Assembly: GCF_003364315.1 (NCBI RefSeq)
Contig: NZ_NXLS01000004.1
Location: 1 to 64,000, forward strand
From: Helicobacter ganmani
Lineage (GTDB): Bacteria; Campylobacterota; Campylobacteria; Campylobacterales; Helicobacteraceae
Direction: 5' to 3'
DNA: 64,000 bases
Shown here: in pieces, positions 25,938 to 34,578 of the stretch
Layout: each line of letters starts with the position of its first letter
Position numbering within the stretch: position 1 is the first letter of the stretch
The notes under the pieces: model-generated
Databases searched by the model: none
Told to the model about the DNA's origin: nothing
What the model saw: the letters and a program-made list of their open reading frames with translations, nothing else
Translations under genes and position numbers: made by a program

Positions 25938-26632
25938 GTTATGCCACTACACTTTTTGGCACTATCAAAGAAGATTTTGCAGTGATTTTAGAAAAAGACC
26001 CCGCAATTAATTCTAAAATTGAATTGTTTTTTAATTATCCCGGATTAATTGCTTTGGTGCATTATAGAATTGCGCACAAACTTTATCATCAGGGCTTTAA
26101 AGTTGTAGCAAGAATCTTTATGGGAATCACGCAATGGCTTACAAATGTGGATATTCACCCTGCGTGTAAAATTGGACATAGAGTGTTTATTGACCACGGG
26201 CACGGCGTAGTGATTGGTGAGACGGCAGAAGTAGGCAATGAAGTCGTGATTTATCAAGGCGTAAGCCTTGGGGGAGTGAGTTTGGAACGCACTAAGCGAC
26301 ACCCCACGATTGAAGATTTTGTGATTATTGGAGCGGGAGCTAAGGTGCTAGGAAATATCGTCGTAGGGGCACATTCAAAAATTGGGGCAAATTCTGTTGT
26401 GATTCGTCCTGTTCCTCCTAATTCCACAGCAGTTGGAATCCCTGCAAAGACGATTATCAAAGGAATGAGCGATGACTTAAATAAGATTCCAGACATTCAA
26501 TATCAGCTTTTTAATTATCTGCAAAAGCGTTTGGAATTGTTAGAATCTGTCGCACCCAAAAATATAGAATTTATAGAATCTCGCAAGAAACTAGAGACTT
26601 TGTATCAAGAGTTTTTAAAAGCAAAAGTTTAA
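25934..26632 (+). CDS. cysE: Serine O-acetyltransferase
   Basis: A 232-residue enzyme making O-acetylserine from serine and acetyl-CoA, the first step of cysteine synthesis; CysK is encoded at 47350-48270. It has the hexapeptide left-handed beta-helix and the family motif DIHPACKIGHRVFIDHGHG with the catalytic histidine, then GVVIGETAEVGN. The start is a TTG that overlaps the speA stop (TTGA), with GGAG just upstream, so it is translationally coupled to speA. A nearby ATG at 25941 is in another frame. Confidence 0.92.
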   Translation: MSYATTLFGTIKEDFAVILEKDPAINSKIELFFNYPGLIALVHYRIAHKLYHQGFKVVARIFMGITQWLTNVDIHPACKIGHRVFIDHGHGVVIGETAEVGNEVVIYQGVSLGGVSLERTKRHPTIEDFVIIGAGAKVLGNIVVGAHSKIGANSVVIRPVPPNSTAVGIPAKTIIKGMSDDLNKIPDIQYQLFNYLQKRLELLESVAPKNIEFIESRKKLETLYQEFLKAKV

Positions 26633-26760
26633 TCTCGCTAATGAGGATTTCACAGCTACACAATGAAAAGCCAAGACTTTTCTCGCAAGGACGATTAACA
26701 AACCAAGTTATTAGGAAACGCTGAAGCAATTTATAATGTGAAACCTCGCTCATTAAGATT
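26631..26760. repeat. MITE-like imperfect palindromic element
   Basis: The left arm (26631-26654) and the inverse of the right arm (26737-26760) agree over AATCT, an AGG and TTTCACA, with a shuffled middle. Inside are CTCGCAAGGACGA and CTGAAGCAATTTATAAT, the units shared with other gaps in the window. It has no coding frame of note. Confidence 0.55.
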
Positions 26761-26834
26761 CTATGAAAATAGAATCCAAAAAATAAAATTACAAAAGATT
26801 TGAAGTGAATTTTTAAAAATTAATAAATTTTATA

Positions 26835-26840
26835 TATAAT
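26835..26840 (+). promoter_or_regulatory. Sigma-70 -10 box for kef-recR-nhaP
   Basis: TATAAT in a TATATATAAT run. It predicts a start near 26847, about 22 bases before the proposed AUA initiator. Confidence 0.5.
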
Positions 26841-26868
26841 TTCAAAATTTTATTTTTAGAGGTGTGAA

Positions 26869-28614
26869 ATAGACAACTTACTTATTATTATCTGTGTTTT
26901 GGCTATGGCAGTAGTTTCTGGAATTATTTTAAATAAACTCAAAATTCCCGCGATTATTGGCTACATTGTTACAGGAACACTGACGGCTTATATTTTTGGA
27001 TTTCGCGTTGAGGATTCTGTGGATTTAAACGAAGCTGCGGAGCTTGGAATCGTGTTTTTGATGTTTATGATAGGACTTGATTTTAGCTTCAAAAAAATCA
27101 CACAGATGAAGCAAGAGGTTTTGCTCTTTGGCGGGTTGCAAATTGGAATCTCCATAGCCGTATTTTATGCTATTTGTCATTATCTGATAGGATTCAATCT
27201 TGACACTTCTATTATTTTGGCGAGTGCGGTGAGTTTGTCCTCTACGGCAATCGTTTTAAAAAGTCTCAACGAAACAAATCAAACCAAAACTCCTTATGGA
27301 ATGGCAGCAGTAGGCATTTTAGTTTTTCAAGATATTGCGGTGATTCCCATTTTGCTAATGATTAAACTTTTGAGCAATCAAGATTTAAGTATGAGTGAAA
27401 TGCTGTTAAGCACAGGCGTTTCTGCGGTAATTGTTTTATTGCTTTTGATGTTGCCCGGGAGATTCCTTGCGCGTATCGTATTGCGCTCAAGTGCCAAGAT
27501 GAAAACAGATGAAATTTTTGTCGGGACGGTGTTTTTAATAGTGCTAGGTTCAGCATATCTTAGTAAATACTTTGGCTTCTCTCTCTCTCTTGGAGCATTT
27601 TTAGCAGGAATGCTTGTCTCTAATTCACCCTTTAAACATCAAGTAGCAAGCGTTTTAGTGTATTTTCGTGATTTGCTTTTAGGAGTTTTTTTTATCACGA
27701 TTGGTATGCAAGTAGATGCAATTTTCTTGGCAAAATATTTTATCGTTGTTCTCTTGCTTGTTGCTTTGATGTTACTGATTAAAACCTTGATTATGTTCGC
27801 ATTTTTAAGCCTCTTAAGAAAGGCAAAAGTTGCAATGCGCATTGCTCTTTCTCTCTCGCAAATTGGAGAATTTTCTTTCGCTATTTTCTTACTTGCTAGC
27901 CAACATAAGATTTTAAATTTAGGATTAGATGGCGGAATTTTGAATGGGATTTTTGGAAGTGAGTTTGTCGCTTCTATTACTCCAAACGAAATTTATCAAT
28001 TCTTAACCTTAATGGTAATTTTCTCAATGATTGCGACACCTTTTATCTTGGATAGATTAGATTTGTGTGTTAAATTTGCTCTAAAAATTTTTAGGATTCC
28101 GCTTAAGATTGCAAAAATTGGTAGCAAGGTTGGACTTAATCAAAAATCGCAGACAGAGCATTCCTATGAAGTTGTGATTTGCGGATATGGAGCTTTGGGC
28201 AAAAAAGTATTAGAGTTTTTTAGTGGTTGTGATGTTACAACACTTGTGGTGGATTCCAATTATGAACGCGTAGAAGAGGGAATCAAAAAGGGTTGCAATA
28301 TTGTGTATGGCAATATCACGGATAAAATGATTTTTAGAGAAATTGGAATCCAAAAAACAAAAGTTGTCATCTTATGTGTAGAATCTCCTTTAGCAATTGA
28401 AAAGGCTTGTCGGCATATTATGGATATTTCACATCTTGTAAGAGTAATTGCCCAAACCGATGAGGAGACAATAGAGGCAGACTTAAGAGGAATTGGACTT
28501 TATGCAGTCATTAATGGCAGTCGCGAGATTGCAGAAATATTGGCAAATTCTGCCTTAGAAGCTATTAAAGAATCTAAAGAAATGGGAATCAATAGGGAAG
28601 AGGAGAACCAATAG
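26869..28614 (+). CDS. Kef-type cation/proton antiporter with TrkA-N domain
   Basis: A monovalent cation:proton antiporter of the CPA2/Kef family, about 581 residues from the proposed start. About 12 membrane helices come first, with the family motif LSSTAIVLK and GILVFQDIAVIPI, then a cytosolic TrkA-N (RCK) nucleotide-binding domain from about residue 420 (VVICGYGALGKKVLEFF). It probably exports K+ under stress or pH change. The start is odd: the ribosome binding site AGAGGTG is followed by ATAGACAAC, so the natural initiator looks like AUA at 26869; the first in-frame TTG (26899) and ATG (26905) lie too far downstream. Followed by recR after 3 bases. Confidence 0.85.
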   Translation: MDNLLIIICVLAMAVVSGIILNKLKIPAIIGYIVTGTLTAYIFGFRVEDSVDLNEAAELGIVFLMFMIGLDFSFKKITQMKQEVLLFGGLQIGISIAVFYAICHYLIGFNLDTSIILASAVSLSSTAIVLKSLNETNQTKTPYGMAAVGILVFQDIAVIPILLMIKLLSNQDLSMSEMLLSTGVSAVIVLLLLMLPGRFLARIVLRSSAKMKTDEIFVGTVFLIVLGSAYLSKYFGFSLSLGAFLAGMLVSNSPFKHQVASVLVYFRDLLLGVFFITIGMQVDAIFLAKYFIVVLLLVALMLLIKTLIMFAFLSLLRKAKVAMRIALSLSQIGEFSFAIFLLASQHKILNLGLDGGILNGIFGSEFVASITPNEIYQFLTLMVIFSMIATPFILDRLDLCVKFALKIFRIPLKIAKIGSKVGLNQKSQTEHSYEVVICGYGALGKKVLEFFSGCDVTTLVVDSNYERVEEGIKKGCNIVYGNITDKMIFREIGIQKTKVVILCVESPLAIEKACRHIMDISHLVRVIAQTDEETIEADLRGIGLYAVINGSREIAEILANSALEAIKESKEMGINREEENQ

Positions 28615-28617
28615 ACA

Positions 28618-29190
28618 ATGAAATCTTATCCTGAAAATTTTGCAAAACTTGTAGAATCTTTAGAGAAACTTCCAAGTATTGGCAGAAAATCTGCTACGCG
28701 TTTAGCATATTTTTTGGCATTTGAGGATAAGTTTAGCGCGTTAAGTTTGGCGCATAATATTGAATGCTGTGTCCAACAACTACGAATTTGCGAGGAATGT
28801 GGTGGAATCTCCAATGATTTTTTATGCTCTATTTGTAGTGATAATATGCGCAATAATGGCGAATTGTGCATTGTTGCGAATCCTAGAGAGATTTTTTTGT
28901 TAGAGGAGAGTGGAGAGTTTTTGGGTAAATATTTTGTAATAGAAAGTCTTGAGAAATTGGATTTGAAACATTTAGAGAAAATCATACAAAAAAATCATAC
29001 AAAAGAGATAATTTTTGCTTTTAGCCCAACTTTGGGCAATGAAAGTGTGATGTTGTATTTGGAGGATAAATTAGAATATTTGGGATTGCAATTTACCAAA
29101 ATTGCACAAGGTATTCCTACAGGCGTGAGTTTAGAAAATATTGACCAGCTCTCAATTATTCGCGCCTTACAATCCCGAGTCAAAATTTAG
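28618..29190 (+). CDS. recR: Recombination mediator RecR
   Basis: A 190-residue RecF-pathway protein that works with RecO to load RecA on gapped DNA. It shows the helix-hairpin-helix start (KLPSIGRKSATRLAYFL), a C4 zinc finger at C58, C61, C70, C73, and a Toprim domain with EIIFAFSPTLGNESV. Length is typical. It is sandwiched between two cation antiporter genes with 3 and 20 base gaps, so the three are likely one transcript although the functions differ. Confidence 0.95.
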   Translation: MKSYPENFAKLVESLEKLPSIGRKSATRLAYFLAFEDKFSALSLAHNIECCVQQLRICEECGGISNDFLCSICSDNMRNNGELCIVANPREIFLLEESGEFLGKYFVIESLEKLDLKHLEKIIQKNHTKEIIFAFSPTLGNESVMLYLEDKLEYLGLQFTKIAQGIPTGVSLENIDQLSIIRALQSRVKI

Positions 29191-29210
29191 GATTTTTAAA
29201 AGGAGAAATT

Positions 29211-30422
29211 TTGACAGAAATTGTGAATAATTTACATCTTTATATCATTGCGATTGGAGCTATTCTATTTATTAGTGTTTATGCGAGTAAAGTTTCAGAA
29301 AAAATTGGATTTCCTCTATTGCTTATATTCTTGATTTTAGGAATGCTGTTAGGAAGTGAGGGGATTGTTGGAATCAAATTTGACAATGCACTTTTAGCAC
29401 AAGCGGTTGGTTCGGTTTCACTGATTTTTATTCTTTATAGCGGGGGATTGGATACGCATTGGGGACAGATTAAGCCAGTGGTTGTTAGCGGGGTAATGTT
29501 GGCAACATTTGGGGTTTTGATTACAGCAGTGATTTTGGCTTGCTTTATTTACTTGATGTTGGATATTACGATTTTAGAAGCCTTGCTACTAGGCTCTATC
29601 ATCTCTTCTACCGACGCTGCAGCAGTGTTTATGATTTTTCGCTCACATCAAATCAGGCTTAAGCACAATATTAAGCCACTTTTGGAATTGGAATCCGGCA
29701 GTAATGACCCTATGGCAATTTTTTTAACGATTACAATCTTGCAATTAATCGTAATGCACAATGTAACTTCTGTTGCAGAATGGATTGTGCAGTTTGTAGC
29801 ACAATTTGCGATTGGAGGAGCGATAGGCTTGCTTTGTGGTTATATTTTTCCAAAGATTTGCGAGCGATTAAATATTTCTCAACCCGGTCTTTATCCTTTG
29901 ATTAGCATTGCGTGGCTTTTTATGATTTTTGGGCTTTCTATAACTCTTAATGGAAATGGTTATTTAAGCATTTATATTGCAGGGATTCTAACAAACAAAT
30001 TTGCCTTTCCTTACAAATCTCATATTATTGCATTCCACGACGCGATTGCGTGGATGATGCAAATCCTTGTGTTTTTGGTGCTTGGATTGCTTGTTTTTCC
30101 TTCGCAGCTCCCAGAAATTGCGCTTCCAGCCTTGTGCTTGGTTTTGGTATTGATGTTTGTCGCACGTCCTGTGAGTGTATTTGTGTCTTTGGCAAACAGC
30201 AAATATAACAAAAATGAAAAAGCATTCATTTCGTGGGTTGGTTTGCGTGGAGCAGTGCCGATTATTCTTGCAACTTATCCTTTTGTGTATGAGTTGGAAC
30301 AATCACAATTAATTTTTAATATAGTCTTTTTTATGGTGCTTGTGTCTGTATTGGTGCAGGGAACGACTTTGGGATTTGCTGCACGACATTTGGGTATCGT
30401 AGAAGAGGACGAAAAAGATTAG
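29211..30422 (+). CDS. CPA1-type cation/proton antiporter (NhaP/CvrA-like)
   Basis: A 403-residue inner membrane antiporter with about 12 helices. Motifs FPLLLIFLILGMLLG, SSTDAAAVFMIFR and LESGSNDPMAIFL are those of the K+/H+ CvrA-NhaP2 family, where the paired Asp residues bind the cation. The cytosolic TrkA-C and CorC-like tails of the typical 480-580-residue members are absent: the chain ends shortly after the last helix with LGIVEEDEKD. It starts with a TTG preceded by AAAAGGAGAA. It is the last gene of the kef-recR unit. Confidence 0.85.
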   Translation: MTEIVNNLHLYIIAIGAILFISVYASKVSEKIGFPLLLIFLILGMLLGSEGIVGIKFDNALLAQAVGSVSLIFILYSGGLDTHWGQIKPVVVSGVMLATFGVLITAVILACFIYLMLDITILEALLLGSIISSTDAAAVFMIFRSHQIRLKHNIKPLLELESGSNDPMAIFLTITILQLIVMHNVTSVAEWIVQFVAQFAIGGAIGLLCGYIFPKICERLNISQPGLYPLISIAWLFMIFGLSITLNGNGYLSIYIAGILTNKFAFPYKSHIIAFHDAIAWMMQILVFLVLGLLVFPSQLPEIALPALCLVLVLMFVARPVSVFVSLANSKYNKNEKAFISWVGLRGAVPIILATYPFVYELEQSQLIFNIVFFMVLVSVLVQGTTLGFAARHLGIVEEDEKD

Positions 30423-30675
30423 ATTATAACATAAAAGCAGAAAATACATTTTTTTGTAATTCCATAGAATCTTTTGCTTTTAACCGACATTATAGATTTG
30501 CAAATGTAGGTAATTTTTCTATATGCAAATACACAATCTAAAATTACGCAAGAATAATTCCTCGCCTCCTTATTGTAGCAAAAATTTAGATTATTACTTA
30601 AAAATTAAATTTAATTTTAAAATTTAAGTTTAAATTTTGTAAAATTTCTTTTGGAATTTCAAATAAGGAGACAGA

Positions 30676-31023
30676 ATGAATAAAATTTGCAAAGTTGAGA
30701 TTATTACGCGTTCGGAGAAACTAAATATTTTGAAAGATTCTTTGGCTCAAAAAGGTATCAAGGGAATGACTGTGAGTAATGTAATGGGTGCAGGAAATCA
30801 AAAAGGTAAAACGGAAATCTATCGCGGTAATGAAACGACGATTGATTTGTTGCCAAAAATTCGCATAGAAATCATCACCAAAGAAAGCCTGCTTCAAGCA
30901 ATTATTGAGGTGGCAAAAACGACTTTAAAAACAGGGAGCGCAGGGGACGGCAAGATTATTATTTTGCCTGTTAGCAATGTGATTAGGATTCGCACAGGTC
31001 AAGAGGGAGAAGATGCAATTTAA
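30676..31023 (+). CDS. glnK: PII nitrogen signal protein lacking the uridylylation tyrosine
   Basis: A 115-residue PII trimer subunit that senses ATP/ADP and 2-oxoglutarate and regulates the AmtB channel encoded 33 bases downstream. It has GMTVSNVMGAGNQKG and the C-terminal signature TGSAGDGKIIILPV. The T-loop reads TEIYRGNETTIDLLPK: aligned to E. coli GlnB, Y51 is replaced by T54 here. Covalent uridylylation by GlnD at this site is therefore impossible, so signalling should rest on ligands alone. The pair order glnK-amtB is usual. Confidence 0.93.
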   Translation: MNKICKVEIITRSEKLNILKDSLAQKGIKGMTVSNVMGAGNQKGKTEIYRGNETTIDLLPKIRIEIITKESLLQAIIEVAKTTLKTGSAGDGKIIILPVSNVIRIRTGQEGEDAI

Positions 31024-31056
31024 TGTCCAATCTTAAGACGCAGTGAAAGGAATACA

Positions 31057-32334
31057 ATGAAAGCAATCTTATTATTTTTCGGTTTATATGGCTTTGTCTT
31101 TGGTGCAGATTCCGAAGTTTCTGCTGTGGATACTTTGTTTTTGATAGGGTGTTCGGGGTTGGTGCTATTGATGACGCCGGCACTTGGAATGTTTTATGGT
31201 GGAATGGTGAATCGCGGCAGTGTCTTGAGCACAATGATAAATTGTGTGGTGTTTTTTGCGCTAATTTGCATTCAATGGGTTATTTTGGGCTATACTCTTG
31301 CGTTTGGAGATGATATAGGGCAGTTGATTGGAAATCTAAATCATCTTTTTTTGGGCAATATCCAAGATTCTACGATTGGTTTAGTTTCTGAAAATCTTTT
31401 TGTATTTTTTCAAATGCTTTTTGCTGTGATTGGCGCGGCGATTATCACGGGTTCATTTGTAGAGCGTATGCGCTTTGGAGTGTTGCTGATTTTTATCCTT
31501 TGTTGGAGTACTTTAGTTTATGATGTTTTGGCGCATTGGGTATGGGGTGGAGGTTGGCTTATGAAGATTGGCTCTCTTGATTTTGCAGGTGGCGGTGTAG
31601 TGCATATTGCAGCAGGTGTAGCGGGGCTTGTAGGCTGTTTAATGCTTGGCAAACGCAAATTCAAAAAAGGAATCCTCCCGCATAGTTTGCCCCTCTCTTT
31701 TGTCGGCGCGATTTTCTTATGGATTGGTTGGCTTGGATTCAACACAGGAAGTGCGCTTAGTGTAAATTCTGTCGCAGTCAATGCGTTTTTGACAACAAAC
31801 TTTGCAGTAGCAGGTGCGATGATTTCGTGGATGATTATAGAATGGACGAAATATGGCAAACCTACTTTGCTAGGCAGTATTACAGGGATTGTGGCAGGGC
31901 TTGTGGCGATTACTCCCTCTGCGGGATTCGTAACACCATTTTCTGCAATCGTGATTGGGTTTTTTGTTTCTCCTATTTGCTTTTTTGCCATTAGTGCGAT
32001 GAAGTCTAAGTTTGGTTATGATGATACGCTTGACGCATTCGGATTGCACGGAGTAGGAGGGATTTGGGGTGGAATCGCAACAGGACTTTTTGCGACAAGC
32101 TCGGTTAATGAAATCGTAAGCAAGGAAGCTGCAGGTGAGGGTTTGCTATATGGCGGAGATTGGAGTTTGCTCTGCGTGCAGATTGTCGCAATTATCGCGT
32201 GCTTCGCGCTTTCGGCTGTGGTTAGTTTTGTGGTGCTAAAAATAATGAGTGTTTTTGTGCTCTTGCGTGTAGAGGAAGTGCAAGAGGAAAATGGTTTAGA
32301 CCAGTCTTTACACGGAGAAATTGCCTACCGATAG
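31057..32334 (+). CDS. amtB: Ammonium transporter
   Basis: A 425-residue Amt/Rh channel that conducts ammonium, starting with a cleavable or first-helix hydrophobic segment (ILLFFGLYGFVFGA). Family motifs are present: TPALGMFYGGMV, DFAGGGVVHIAAG, and GLHGVGGIWGG with the pore histidine. Length is typical. It follows glnK and would be blocked by it when nitrogen is rich. The gene ends before a stretch holding a palindromic repeat. Confidence 0.95.
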   Translation: MKAILLFFGLYGFVFGADSEVSAVDTLFLIGCSGLVLLMTPALGMFYGGMVNRGSVLSTMINCVVFFALICIQWVILGYTLAFGDDIGQLIGNLNHLFLGNIQDSTIGLVSENLFVFFQMLFAVIGAAIITGSFVERMRFGVLLIFILCWSTLVYDVLAHWVWGGGWLMKIGSLDFAGGGVVHIAAGVAGLVGCLMLGKRKFKKGILPHSLPLSFVGAIFLWIGWLGFNTGSALSVNSVAVNAFLTTNFAVAGAMISWMIIEWTKYGKPTLLGSITGIVAGLVAITPSAGFVTPFSAIVIGFFVSPICFFAISAMKSKFGYDDTLDAFGLHGVGGIWGGIATGLFATSSVNEIVSKEAAGEGLLYGGDWSLLCVQIVAIIACFALSAVVSFVVLKIMSVFVLLRVEEVQEENGLDQSLHGEIAYR

Positions 32335-32644
32335 GGGTTTATTTATAGAATCTCGCAAGGATAACCTTTATCCTCTCTCTCACAAATGCAGTGAAGCAAC
32401 CCATAACCCGCATACTTATAGCTTCATTCTATCGCCCTTGCGAGAAATTGCTAAATGCAACTTTCACAACAATCTATAATTCCGTATAAATTAACCTTTA
32501 CAATGGAATTTAAAAAGCGAGATTCTGTATTACAAATTGTTTCATCTCCCAATAAATACAAAATTATCCCAAAATTTCCAATTTTTAAGCAATCTCTTTT
32601 GCTTGGCATTATAAACTTTTATTTTCAAACAAAAGGAATCTCAA
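32335..32644. other. Gene-less 310-base gap with repeat element and sdaC upstream region
   Basis: The first part (about 32347-32453) has inverted arms TCTCGCAAGG and CCTTGCGAGA around a GAAGCAACCCATAA core. The next part (32466-32530) matches the element at 20098-20163 almost base for base. The last 100 bases are AT-rich, with a TATAAA about 35 bases before sdaC as its likely -10. A 69-codon frame in this gap overlaps sdaC and looks spurious. Confidence 0.55.
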
Positions 32645-33904
32645 ATGCAATGGAATCGCTTTGACACACGTTGGACACTCTCACTTTTTGGCACTGCAGT
32701 AGGTGCTGGAATATTGTTTTTACCTATTCGCGCAGGCACTGGAGGATTCTATCCTGTGGTGTTAATGAGTTTTCTCATCTTTCCTATGGTGTGGCTCTCA
32801 CACCGCGCACTTAGTCGCTTCGTCAATGAATCCAAAAATACAGAACACGACATTACACACGCGGCAGAGGAATATTGGGGACGCGGAATCAGTTTTTTTA
32901 TCACACTTCTTTATTTCTTTGCGATTTATCCTATTTGTCTTGCCTATGGAGTGGGCATTACCAACACTTTTGCAAGTTTTTTCGTTCATCAGCTAAACCT
33001 TATTAGTCTTTATGACCCAAACACGATGACGCTTTATCCTCTTGCGCGTGCTGGACTTGCTTTTGTGCTCGTAAGTGCGATGATGGCAATAATGGTATTC
33101 AAAGTAGAAACAATTACCAAAGCTTGTAATGCACTCGTCTATCCTTTGTGTGCAGTGCTTTTCGCATTTTCTCTCTACCTAATTCCCTATTGGAAACTAG
33201 AATCGCTACAAAAAATACCAAGTTTTGAGGAACTAATCCAAGTTGTTTGGCTTACTTTGCCTGTGCTTGTATTTGCTTTCAATCATTCCCCTGCAATTTC
33301 CACCTTCACACTTAACGTGCGCAAAACCTATCATAACTCACAAGAAAAGGCAAATCAAATTCTCTTTCGCACCGCAATTTTATTGCTTGTTTTTGTGATG
33401 TTCTTTGTCTTTTCTTGTATTTTGTGTCTCAATGCGGAGGATTTCGCCCAAGCAAGGGAGGCAAATATTCCAATTCTTTCTTATTTTGCAAATCAATTCC
33501 AAACGCCCATTATTGCTTTAGGCGCACCACTTGTGGCATTTTTGGCGATTGTTAGCTCATTTTTTGGACATTATTTTGGAGCATTTGAGGGCTTGAATGG
33601 AATCATAAGAAAAGCCATTAAACTAAGCGGCAATGAAGCACCAGATCTCCGCAGTATCAAAATTTTTAGCACTTTATTTATGTATTTTACAATTATTCTT
33701 GTTGCTTATCTTAATCCTAGCATTTTGGGCTTCATTGAAGATTTAGGAGGTCCAATCATTGCAGCAATTTTGTTTTTAATGCCCATCATCGCAATTTGGA
33801 GTGTAGGAAAACTCAAAAAATATAAAAATCCCTTATTGGACGGATTCGTATTCATCACGGGACTTTTGACAATTACAAGTGTTGTTTATAAGTTTTTCTT
33901 GTAA
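32645..33904 (+). CDS. sdaC: Serine/proton symporter-type amino acid permease
   Basis: A 419-residue permease of the hydroxy/aromatic amino acid (HAAAP/SdaC) family with about 11 membrane helices. LFGTAVGAGILFLPI near the start is the family's first helix motif, and VFAFNHSPAISTF is a mid-chain signature. It resembles H. pylori SdaC. Serine is the inferred substrate and is a main carbon source in this group. In H. pylori the neighbour is serine dehydratase sdaA, which is not here. The ATG has AAAGGAA upstream. Confidence 0.85.
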   Translation: MQWNRFDTRWTLSLFGTAVGAGILFLPIRAGTGGFYPVVLMSFLIFPMVWLSHRALSRFVNESKNTEHDITHAAEEYWGRGISFFITLLYFFAIYPICLAYGVGITNTFASFFVHQLNLISLYDPNTMTLYPLARAGLAFVLVSAMMAIMVFKVETITKACNALVYPLCAVLFAFSLYLIPYWKLESLQKIPSFEELIQVVWLTLPVLVFAFNHSPAISTFTLNVRKTYHNSQEKANQILFRTAILLLVFVMFFVFSCILCLNAEDFAQAREANIPILSYFANQFQTPIIALGAPLVAFLAIVSSFFGHYFGAFEGLNGIIRKAIKLSGNEAPDLRSIKIFSTLFMYFTIILVAYLNPSILGFIEDLGGPIIAAILFLMPIIAIWSVGKLKKYKNPLLDGFVFITGLLTITSVVYKFFL

Positions 33905-33934
33905 TCCAAATTCTCAATTTGCACTAAAGCAAGC

Positions 33935-33963
33935 GTGTGCTGTAAGGATAAAAATCAGCACAC
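33935..33963. repeat. Perfect 8-bp inverted repeat in the sdaC-phosphatase gap
   Basis: GTGTGCTG and CAGCACAC form a stem with a 13-base loop; no T-run follows, so a simple terminator is less likely. At 34042-34053 the inverted core ATTATAGATTGC of the dispersed repeat family also occurs in this gap. Confidence 0.5.
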
Positions 33964-34085
33964 AAGAATACACACTAATCTTTCAGCGAAGAAACGAAGC
34001 AAATCCATAACCTTAGCAATCAAAAATACTTGCGATATAAAATTATAGATTGCCACGAATTCTCTTTTAATAACGGCAACAGGAT

Positions 34086-34547
34086 TCAATATTTTTTTAC
34101 AACAACAGAAATTAACTCGTAAATTGCACTTTCTAACATAGAATAGACTTTTTCAAAGCCGTCTAAATCCTTAAAATAATAAGGGTCTGGAATCTCTTTT
34201 CCTTTTAAGCCAAAATCTCCCATTAAAGCAAGTTTTTCTTTTGGAAAACCTAACTGCAATAAGTCGTGATAGTTTTGCTTATCCATTGCAATAATCAAAT
34301 CAAAATCCAAATCGCCATACACACTAACTTTGCGCCCTTTAAGATGGGAAATATCAATCCCGTGTCGCTTACCTACCATAATAGAATGCTCGCAGGGTGG
34401 CTCGTCAATATGCCACCCACTCGTTCCTGCAGAATCTATATACAAAGACAATCCCGCTTCTTTTACAAGCTTCCTCGCAATTCCTTCTGCCAAAGGCGAG
34501 CGACAAATATTTCCCAAACACACAAACAAAATAGAATGAATCGCCAT
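34086..34547 (-). CDS. Low-molecular-weight protein tyrosine phosphatase
   Basis: A 153-residue LMW phosphatase. The CX5R P-loop is at C10-R16 (VCLGNICRSP), and the general-acid aspartate is in DPYYFKD near the C-terminus. Such enzymes act on phosphotyrosine or phosphoarginine proteins, or pair with capsule kinases (no kinase is near). The ATG at 34547 is selected for its AAGGAATTTT site; a longer frame starts at 34610 but would overlap asd. It follows asd on the same strand. Confidence 0.87.
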   Translation of the reverse strand: MAIHSILFVCLGNICRSPLAEGIARKLVKEAGLSLYIDSAGTSGWHIDEPPCEHSIMVGKRHGIDISHLKGRKVSVYGDLDFDLIIAMDKQNYHDLLQLGFPKEKLALMGDFGLKGKEIPDPYYFKDLDGFEKVYSMLESAIYELISVVVKKY

Positions 34548-34578
34548 AAAATTCCTTAAGATATCTGCAAACCTCCCC

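Noticed and set aside
32455-32664. A 69-codon frame between amtB and sdaC.
   Set aside because: It lies in repeat-derived DNA, lacks a ribosome binding site and overlaps sdaC out of frame.
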